Origin: Woeseia sp.
GTDB lineage: Bacteria > Pseudomonadota > Gammaproteobacteria > Steroidobacterales > Woeseiaceae
Length of the DNA: 5,366 nucleotides
Reading direction: 5' to 3'
Assembly (NCBI GenBank): GCA_003229095.1
Contig: QIHS01000003.1
Span: 1 to 5,366, forward strand
The notes below the pieces were generated by a model. It was not told where the DNA came from. It ran no database searches and saw nothing but the letters and a program-made list of their open reading frames with translations. Position 1 is the stretch's first letter, and each line of letters begins with the position of its first letter. Below, piece by piece: positions 1 through 5,366 of the stretch. Both the position numbers and the translations under genes were made by a program.

Positions 1-2291
1 CACAACGTCGCGCGTTCGGACCCAGCACCGCATCACTGGTCAAGGCGGCCGAAGAACGGGATATTCCGTGGATCCGCCTGAATCGCCAAAGTCTGGTGCA
101 GTTTGGCCACGGTCGTTACCAGCAACGAATCCAGGCCACGACCACCAGCCGCACCAGCAATATCGGCGTCGAGCTGGCGTCAGACAAGGAAGAAACCAAT
201 ACCATATTGCGTGATCTTGGCCTGCCTGTGCCAAAACAACGCATGATCAAGACATCAAGGGATGCGAAACGCGCTGCCGAGCGCATTGGCTACCCGGTTG
301 TGTTGAAACCCCTTGCCGGAAATCACGGTCGCGGTGTGTCGATCAATCTGAAAACACCTGAAGAAATTGAAGTCGCGTTTGAAAAAGCAAGAGAGCATGG
401 CCGCAATGTCATCGTCGAAAGTTTTCTGGAAGGTCATGACCATCGTTTGCTGGTGGTCAATGGCAAACTCGTGGCGGCGGCCAAACGTATGCCGGGCCAC
501 ATCGTCGGCGATGGCAAGAGCAGCATTGAAGCGCTGGTCGATATCGTCAATTCCGACCCGCGGCGCGGTGTCGGTCACGAAAAAGTGCTGACGCGGCTTG
601 AGTTCGATGACCAGGCAGATCGGCTGCTGGCGAAACTCGACTATGACCGTAATACTGTTCCCAAGAAAGGTGAGCACGTTTACCTGCGCTCGACGGCGAA
701 CCTGTCAACGGGCGGTACTGCCATTGACGTGACCGATGTCATTCATCCGGACAACCGCGAAATGGCGGAGCGCACGATCAAGGCGATTGGCCTCGATATT
801 GGCGGTGTCGATTTCCTGACCAAGGACATTACGGAATCCTATCGCGACACCGGTGGTGGCATTTGTGAAGTCAACGCCGGACCGGGCTTTCGCATGCACG
901 TCGCGCCAAGCGAAGGCACGCCGCGGGACGTTGCCGGCCCCGTAATCAACATGCTGTTTCCACCGGGCGCGCCGTGTCGAATTCCCATCGCTGCGATAAC
1001 CGGGACGAATGGCAAAACCACGACATCACGCATGCTCGCGCATATTCTGAAAATGTCCGGCAAGACCGTCGGGCTGACGTCAACGGACGGCGTCTACATT
1101 GACGGCCAACTCAGCGTCCCCGGTGACATGACCGGTCCGGTGTCCGCGAGAATGATTCTGCGCGATCCTTCCGTCGATGCAGCCGTTCTGGAGACTGCGC
1201 GTGGCGGATTGCTGCGCGGTGGCATGGGTTTTCAAAACTGTAACGTTGCTGCCTGCCTCAATATTTCTTCGGATCACCTGGGCCTGCGCGGCATCGACAC
1301 GCTGGAACAGCTTGCGGAGATCAAACGCGTGCCCATCGAGGTTGCCACGGACGCAGTTGTATTAAATGCGGACGATGTGAATTGCCTGCAGATGGCTGAC
1401 TACACCGATGCAACAACACTCTGTTACATCACGATGAATCCCGGTCATCCCCTGGTCAAAAAACATATCCGCGCCGGCGGCATGGCGTTTGTTCTCGAAG
1501 AGGGCATGAATGGTCACATGATCACGATCTATGACAATGAGGGCAGTACGCAGCTTCTCTGGACGCATTTGATCCCGGCGACGATTGAAGGCCGCGCGAT
1601 GCACAACGTGCAAAACGCAATGTTCGCCGCGGCGCTTGCCTACAACATGGATGTTGGCCTTGAAGACATTCGCCACGGGCTGCGCACTTTCGATTCGACC
1701 TTCTTCCAGGCACCGGGTCGCATGAACATCTACGACGAGCATCCATTCAAAGTCATCCTTGACTACGCACACAACCCGGCCGCTGTCAGCGCAATGTGTA
1801 ATCTCGTTGATCGTTTTGCGCCGGAAGGACGGCGTATTGTCGTGATTGCGGCGCCGGGTGACCGGCGTGATGAAGACATTCGTGAGATTGCCGAGGTCGC
1901 GTCGGGACACTTCGATCATTTCATCTGTCGTTGCGATGACAATCGTCGTGGGCGTGGCAAAGACGAAGTCGCCGTCATGTTAAAGAACAAGTTGCTTGAA
2001 TGTGGAATCGAGCCTGATCGCATTGACGTTATCCCCGATGAGCAGGAGGCAACGACCAAAGGGCTGGAGATGGCGGAGAGCGGCGATCTGTTGCTGGTCC
2101 TGACGGACAACATCAAACGAAGCTGGAAACAGATCATCTACTTTAACTCGGAAGCCAAAGGAGACGAGGGCGCAATGAAGGCCACTGTCACGATGGAGCT
2201 ACCGGAAACTGCAGGCTTTAAATTCGACGATGATGTAGAAATTATCAGCGACGAACGCGGCGTGCGAATTGCCAGGGAAGAGGGTGACTGA
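1..2291 (+). CDS. cphA: Cyanophycin synthetase (CphA1-type), 5' end cut by window edge
   Basis: This enzyme polymerises Asp and Arg into cyanophycin in the cytoplasm, using two ATP-dependent ligase domains. The frame is open from position 3, with no stop before the GTG at 96. The residues encoded there (FGPSTASLVKAAEE, then PWIRLNRQSLVQFGHG) belong to the start of the CphA ATP-grasp region, so the true start lies upstream and about 160 residues are missing. ATP-grasp features are YPVVLKPLAGNHGRG (291-335), the HDHRLLVVNGK segment (about 435-470) and EVNAGPGFRMHVAPS (about 867-911). Mur-ligase features are the P-loop TGTNGKTTT (999-1025), LETARGGLLRGG, SSDHLG, LNADD, PGRMN, DYAHNP (1761-1778) and GDRRDED. 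About 762 residues are present, implying roughly 920 in total, which is normal for the family. The protein ends with an acidic tail rich in D and E. No key motif looks damaged. Gene 2 follows by 28 nt, so an operon is likely. The family call is based on motifs recalled from known CphA sequences; I am very sure of it. Confidence 0.96.
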   Translation, partial: QRRAFGPSTASLVKAAEERDIPWIRLNRQSLVQFGHGRYQQRIQATTTSRTSNIGVELASDKEETNTILRDLGLPVPKQRMIKTSRDAKRAAERIGYPVVLKPLAGNHGRGVSINLKTPEEIEVAFEKAREHGRNVIVESFLEGHDHRLLVVNGKLVAAAKRMPGHIVGDGKSSIEALVDIVNSDPRRGVGHEKVLTRLEFDDQADRLLAKLDYDRNTVPKKGEHVYLRSTANLSTGGTAIDVTDVIHPDNREMAERTIKAIGLDIGGVDFLTKDITESYRDTGGGICEVNAGPGFRMHVAPSEGTPRDVAGPVINMLFPPGAPCRIPIAAITGTNGKTTTSRMLAHILKMSGKTVGLTSTDGVYIDGQLSVPGDMTGPVSARMILRDPSVDAAVLETARGGLLRGGMGFQNCNVAACLNISSDHLGLRGIDTLEQLAEIKRVPIEVATDAVVLNADDVNCLQMADYTDATTLCYITMNPGHPLVKKHIRAGGMAFVLEEGMNGHMITIYDNEGSTQLLWTHLIPATIEGRAMHNVQNAMFAAALAYNMDVGLEDIRHGLRTFDSTFFQAPGRMNIYDEHPFKVILDYAHNPAAVSAMCNLVDRFAPEGRRIVVIAAPGDRRDEDIREIAEVASGHFDHFICRCDDNRRGRGKDEVAVMLKNKLLECGIEPDRIDVIPDEQEATTKGLEMAESGDLLLVLTDNIKRSWKQIIYFNSEAKGDEGAMKATVTMELPETAGFKFDDDVEIISDERGVRIAREEGD

Positions 2292-2308
2292 GTGGCCTGG
2301 CGATCGGC

Positions 2309-2312
2309 AGGA
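2309..2312 (+). promoter_or_regulatory. Ribosome binding site of the second CphA-like gene
   Basis: AGGA lies 7 nt before the ATG at 2320, a good Shine-Dalgarno spacing. An in-frame TGA at 2314-2316, two codons upstream of this ATG, excludes any longer start. The gap of only 28 nt after the stop of the upstream gene contains no obvious promoter or terminator, which supports co-transcription of the two genes. Confidence 0.7.
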
Positions 2313-2319
2313 CTGACCG

Positions 2320-4020
2320 ATGGAGTACCTCGACGCAAGGCGCTTAACCGGCCCGAATGTTCTCTGGAACAAGTCCGGGGTAATTCTCGACATCGCCTGT
2401 ACCGCGGCGGATGCCGATCGGCTGATTCCTTATTGTGAGAAACGGATTCAGCAGATGCTGGCTGCTGTGGGCTGGGGTGATGAGTCTATTTGCCATGTGC
2501 GACTTGCCGGTGGCATCAGCATCGCATTTTCTGCGCCACTCGATGCGCTCTATGCTGCATCGGAAATTTTTGAGTGGGTGTGGGCCTGCTGCGATGCAGA
2601 GTTTAACGACGCGGAAATGCCCGACTTCGATAATAAAGCGCTGGAAATTTGCGAAGCGATTGCCAACGAGGTCAACCCGCCACTGCTTGCGTTGCAGGCT
2701 GCCGCGATCGCGCATGGCGTGTCTTTTCTCTGGGACGATGATGGCGTATCTGTAGGCCACGGCAGCCACTCGGAAACATGGCCGTTTCGGGAGTTGCCGG
2801 ACCCTGACGCACTCAACTGGTCACGTTATAGCGATGTACCTGCCGCCATTGTCACCGGTACCAACGGAAAAACAACGACCGTGCGCATCGCAAAGCACCT
2901 GCTGCAAAGCGCCGGCAGAACAGTTGGCCTGAGTTGCACCGACTGGGTGTCGGTCAATGACGAGATCATCGACCGTGACGACTGGTCGGGGCCGGGCGGG
3001 GCAAGAATGGTTCTGCGTCAGGACGGAATAGATGTCGCCATTTTGGAAACGGCCCGCGGCGGTCTGCTGCGACGCGGCCTTGGCGTCGAACAGGCCGATG
3101 TCGCACTCATCACGAATATTGCGGAAGATCACCTCGGCGATTTTGGTTCACAAAACCTGCAGGAGTTGCTCACGATCAAATGGATCGTCAGCCATGCCGT
3201 AGTCGATTCAGGAAATCTGATTCTCAATGCCGATGACGATCTGCTGGTCGATCAGGCCGGCGAATTCCCCGGCACGATTATCTGGTTCAGCCTTACCGAT
3301 ACAAACGCGGTTGTTGCTGATCACACCAGTAGAGGGGGGCTGGCATTCGTCTATTCGGACGGTGACATGGTTCGACTGCAAGGCGAAGATCGGACCGTCA
3401 TCTGTGCGGCCAAAGACATTCCCATCACCCTGGACGCTGCCGCCGAACACAATATTGCCAACGCACTCGGCGCTGCAGCATTGACCGAAAAACTGGGACT
3501 CTCCGTTGAGGAAATTGCTCGGGGCCTGAAAACGATGTCGCAGGACGAGAACCCCGGCAGGAGCAACCTGTTTGACCTCGACGGTTTCAAAGTGTTGCTC
3601 GACTTTGCACACAACCCGGACGCCATGCAGGCGCTGTTCGCGATGGCTCGCGCCATTCCGGCGAAACGACGAGTACTTTGTTTCAGTCAGGCGGGTGATC
3701 GCACGGATGAGCAAATTCGCGAACTTGCACAAAGCGCATGGTCGATTGGTCTAGAGCTGGCAATAGTTTCAGAACTTGCAGACTACGCGCGCGGTCGGGA
3801 ACCCGGCGAGGTATTCGGCATTATTCGTGACGAACTCATAAAGGCGGGTGCCCGCGAGGAACAGATAAAGCACTTTCAGGAAGAGTGCGATTCATTCGAC
3901 GCGGCACTGGCGTGGGCACAGCCAGGCGATTTGGTTGTCATTCTCGACCTCGGTCGTAACTCGGACATCCGGCAGAAATTTATCGACAAAAGGTCAGCGC
4001 ACGGTGCTGACCCTGCCTGA
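2320..4020 (+). CDS. CphA-like Mur ligase lacking the ATP-grasp domain
   Basis: This is a complete 566-residue protein. Its N-terminus (LTGPN at 9-13) matches the start of the CphA N domain, where the GPN motif sits at the same place. Residues ~123-149 (AAAIAHGVSFLW, then VSVGHGS) resemble the beginning of the CphA ATP-grasp region. The sequence then passes within ~30 residues to a Mur-ligase domain, skipping the ~270-residue ATP-grasp domain. Mur motifs are all present: P-loop TGTNGKTTT (179-187), LETARGGLLRRG (242-253), AEDHLG (268-273), LNADDD (302-307), EHNIANALGAAA (376-387), PGRSN (412-416), DFAHNP (428-433), AGDRTDE (458-464) and a RGRE segment (491-494). ATP-dependent amide or isopeptide ligation therefore looks possible. 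By analogy with the CphA M domain, the reaction would be addition of Arg or another amine to an Asp side chain, but the substrate is inferred. The start is fixed by an RBS and a close upstream in-frame stop. The gene sits 28 nt after cphA. Related second cphA-like genes are known in some proteobacteria; I cannot say whether this exact architecture has been characterised. Confidence 0.9.
   Translation: MEYLDARRLTGPNVLWNKSGVILDIACTAADADRLIPYCEKRIQQMLAAVGWGDESICHVRLAGGISIAFSAPLDALYAASEIFEWVWACCDAEFNDAEMPDFDNKALEICEAIANEVNPPLLALQAAAIAHGVSFLWDDDGVSVGHGSHSETWPFRELPDPDALNWSRYSDVPAAIVTGTNGKTTTVRIAKHLLQSAGRTVGLSCTDWVSVNDEIIDRDDWSGPGGARMVLRQDGIDVAILETARGGLLRRGLGVEQADVALITNIAEDHLGDFGSQNLQELLTIKWIVSHAVVDSGNLILNADDDLLVDQAGEFPGTIIWFSLTDTNAVVADHTSRGGLAFVYSDGDMVRLQGEDRTVICAAKDIPITLDAAAEHNIANALGAAALTEKLGLSVEEIARGLKTMSQDENPGRSNLFDLDGFKVLLDFAHNPDAMQALFAMARAIPAKRRVLCFSQAGDRTDEQIRELAQSAWSIGLELAIVSELADYARGREPGEVFGIIRDELIKAGAREEQIKHFQEECDSFDAALAWAQPGDLVVILDLGRNSDIRQKFIDKRSAHGADPA
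3985..4012 (-). terminator. Possible rho-independent terminator of the TPR gene
   Basis: Read on the - strand, GGTCAGC (4012-4006) pairs perfectly with GCTGACC (3998-3992) across a 7-nt loop. TTTTGTC follows directly (3991-3985). It starts 10 nt after the TAA of the TPR gene, a usual distance. The whole element lies within the last codons of the convergent CphA-like gene. On the + strand the stem can extend by a G-U and a C-G pair, but no T-run follows, so it should work mainly for the - strand transcript. The T-run is short, so efficiency is uncertain. Confidence 0.45.
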
Positions 4021-4022
4021 AC

Positions 4023-5366
4023 TTAAAGTCGAGATGCCGTCAGCGTGACGTCGGCTTGCGCCCAGATCTTGTCGAATCGAGCCTGAATTTCTGACGCGTC
4101 TTTGCCCTGTGCCTGCAGCGACTGGACCAGGCCGAAGAGAGACCATCCATTGCGCGGGTACTGTTCCAGATCAGCGCGATAGACTGATTCAGCGCCGGCT
4201 GCGTCGCCAGCAATGAGCAGCGCGTTGCCCAGGCTGTGTCGCGTCGGGTAATACCAGAATGGCGGTTCCGTGTAGGGCAACTCAACCTGTGTGTCGACGG
4301 CGATCCGGAAATATGCAATCGCATCGTCATGGCGTTCTTCTGCCATTGCGACTTCACCCTGAATAAGCGCGTCGGCGATCGTCAACAGCATCGTCGCCGG
4401 GTAATTAATGGAATCGAGAAAGACGACATCCGTTTCCTCGCGCAGCGGGCTGAATTTCTTATGTTCCGCTCTTGCTGCATCGATATCGCCCGTTTTTGCG
4501 AAGGCGGTTGCACGCACGTAGTGCCAGATTGCGTTCGAAAATTCGAGGTTTGCCGGCGGTTGCGGCTCCGCAAGCACCTCATCCCACCGGCCGAACTGGG
4601 TTAGCGCCAGCATTGGAATCGTATTGAAGAATTCGACGCCGGGAAATTGTTCAATCATTTCAATACGAACGTTGGCTGCGACCTTTCTCGCTGCCTCGAT
4701 GGCCACCGTGCTGCGACCTTCCATGCTGGATGCTGCCCACAGGAAATGAATGTTGTGCGGATAGTAGGCGGCTGGATAAAAACCCTGCGCGTTGCATGCT
4801 GCGATGTAAGCTTCATCGACCGCTGCTGCTTTGACATTCGCCGCCGATGCATCCGCATAACGACCGACGCGCCAGTAGATATGCGATGGCATGTGAACGA
4901 GATGTCCTGCGCCGGGCACCAGGTCGGCCAGCGTGTCCGCTGGACCTTCGGCTCGTTCGGGTTGCGACGATGCTTCAACCGCATGAATATAGAGGTGAAT
5001 GGCAAGCGGGTGTTCGGGCGATCGTGCGAGTACTGTTTCCAGCGCCTCGATGACTTCGACCGTCAGTGGTTTCGGGCTGTCGGGGTCGAGCCAATAGTCC
5101 CACGGCATCGTATTCATCAGCGATTCGGCGAACAGGGCTGCCGCATCGTCGTCATCCGGATATTTCTGGTGGAGACTGCGCATCGCATCGCCGTAGGCTG
5201 CATCCAGTGGCTCGCGGGGTGTCGACAGGTCACCGTTATAACGTGTTGCCAGTGCATCTATGTAGTCACGCTCTGCTTCACTCACATTGCCCCGCAAAGC
5301 AAGCGCTTTTTGAATCGTCGCATATGCGCCTGTTCTCGCGTCGTCACTCATGACGACTTTGCCATT
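4023..5366 (-). CDS. TPR-repeat protein, 5' end cut by window edge
   Basis: The 447 visible residues are the C-terminal part of a larger protein. The frame is open through the right edge, with five codons (NGKVV) before the ATG at 5351. The segment following that ATG (YATIQKALALRGNVSEAERD) reads like the interior of the family, so that ATG is probably internal. Helix-pair repeats typical of TPRs can be seen, numbering from that ATG: residues 101-126, 157-182, 274-300, 323-352 and 367-398. Three histidine-rich motifs stand out: HLYIHAVE (119-126), HMPSHIY (153-159) and YPHNIHF (197-203). Such proteins of about 550-600 residues occur in many environmental Gram-negative bacteria and are often predicted to be exported, but the N-terminus needed to judge this is absent. 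No enzymatic function is established to my knowledge; TPRs usually mediate protein contacts. It converges on the CphA-like gene with a 2-nt gap and is not part of that operon. The family call is confident, the function unknown. Confidence 0.85.
   Translation of the reverse strand, partial: NGKVVMSDDARTGAYATIQKALALRGNVSEAERDYIDALATRYNGDLSTPREPLDAAYGDAMRSLHQKYPDDDDAAALFAESLMNTMPWDYWLDPDSPKPLTVEVIEALETVLARSPEHPLAIHLYIHAVEASSQPERAEGPADTLADLVPGAGHLVHMPSHIYWRVGRYADASAANVKAAAVDEAYIAACNAQGFYPAAYYPHNIHFLWAASSMEGRSTVAIEAARKVAANVRIEMIEQFPGVEFFNTIPMLALTQFGRWDEVLAEPQPPANLEFSNAIWHYVRATAFAKTGDIDAARAEHKKFSPLREETDVVFLDSINYPATMLLTIADALIQGEVAMAEERHDDAIAYFRIAVDTQVELPYTEPPFWYYPTRHSLGNALLIAGDAAGAESVYRADLEQYPRNGWSLFGLVQSLQAQGKDASEIQARFDKIWAQADVTLTASRL

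Noticed and set aside
96..98. GTG as start codon of the first gene
   Set aside because: The frame is open to the left edge and codes for recognisable CphA sequence before this codon. There is no Shine-Dalgarno sequence ahead of it, and the GTG falls inside the conserved LVQFGHG segment.
255..677. 140-codon open frame on the - strand
   Set aside because: It is antisense to the ATP-grasp domain of cphA and shows no protein motif.
1362..1919. 185-codon open frame on the - strand
   Set aside because: It lies wholly antisense to the Mur domain of cphA, has no recognisable motif, and is explained by codon bias in a GC-rich gene.
3208..3732. 174-codon open frame on the - strand
   Set aside because: It is antisense to the conserved Mur domain of gene 2, with no family resemblance; it is a shadow frame.
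4033..4054. Imperfect hairpin just after the end of gene 2 on the + strand, considered as its terminator
   Set aside because: The stem is short and bulged, and no T-run follows it.
4236..4604. 122-codon open frame on the + strand within the TPR gene
   Set aside because: It is opposite a clear TPR coding sequence, its translation is cysteine- and arginine-rich without a family, and it has no convincing RBS.
5349..5351. ATG as start codon of the TPR gene
   Set aside because: The frame stays open to the right edge, and the residues after this ATG look internal to the family, whose members are usually over 100 residues longer.
1..5366. CRISPR arrays, tRNA or rRNA genes, insertion sequences, attachment sites
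   Set aside because: No short regularly spaced repeats, RNA gene signatures, transposase motifs or inverted terminal repeats were seen. The window is essentially fully coding.

Overview
The window holds three protein genes and almost no non-coding DNA. Moderate-to-high GC by eye, the proteobacterial style of the cyanophycin synthetase, and the TPR protein family on the right all suggest a proteobacterium, most likely a gammaproteobacterium. Sequence alone does not settle the genus.

Layout. (1) Positions 1-2291, + strand: the last ~762 codons of a cyanophycin synthetase (CphA1-type). The reading frame is open to the left edge, so roughly 160 N-terminal residues lie outside the window. The ATP-grasp and Mur-ligase domains are both visible and look intact. 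(2) Positions 2320-4020, + strand, 28 nt downstream and almost certainly co-transcribed: a complete 566-residue CphA-like protein. It has the CphA-type N-terminal region joined almost directly to a full Mur-ligase domain, and the ATP-grasp domain is missing. (3) Positions 4023-5366, - strand, convergent with a 2-nt gap: the C-terminal 447 residues of a TPR-repeat protein of unknown function. Its 5' end is beyond the right edge. A hairpin followed by a short T-run, lying inside the last codons of gene 2, is a plausible terminator for this gene.

How they fit together. Cyanophycin is a nitrogen-storage polymer with a poly-aspartate backbone and arginine on each side-chain carboxylate. In CphA1 the ATP-grasp (G) domain adds Asp to the backbone and the Mur-like (M) domain adds Arg to the Asp side chain. 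Gene 1 should do both. Gene 2 keeps only the chemistry expected of an M domain, so it could add Arg (or another amine) to Asp side chains, or act as a partner subunit of gene 1. No cyanophycinase or isoaspartyl dipeptidase gene is seen here. The TPR gene has no evident link to cyanophycin.

The most interesting item is gene 2: an ATP-grasp-deleted cyanophycin synthetase paralogue, apparently catalytically preserved, in tandem with the full enzyme.
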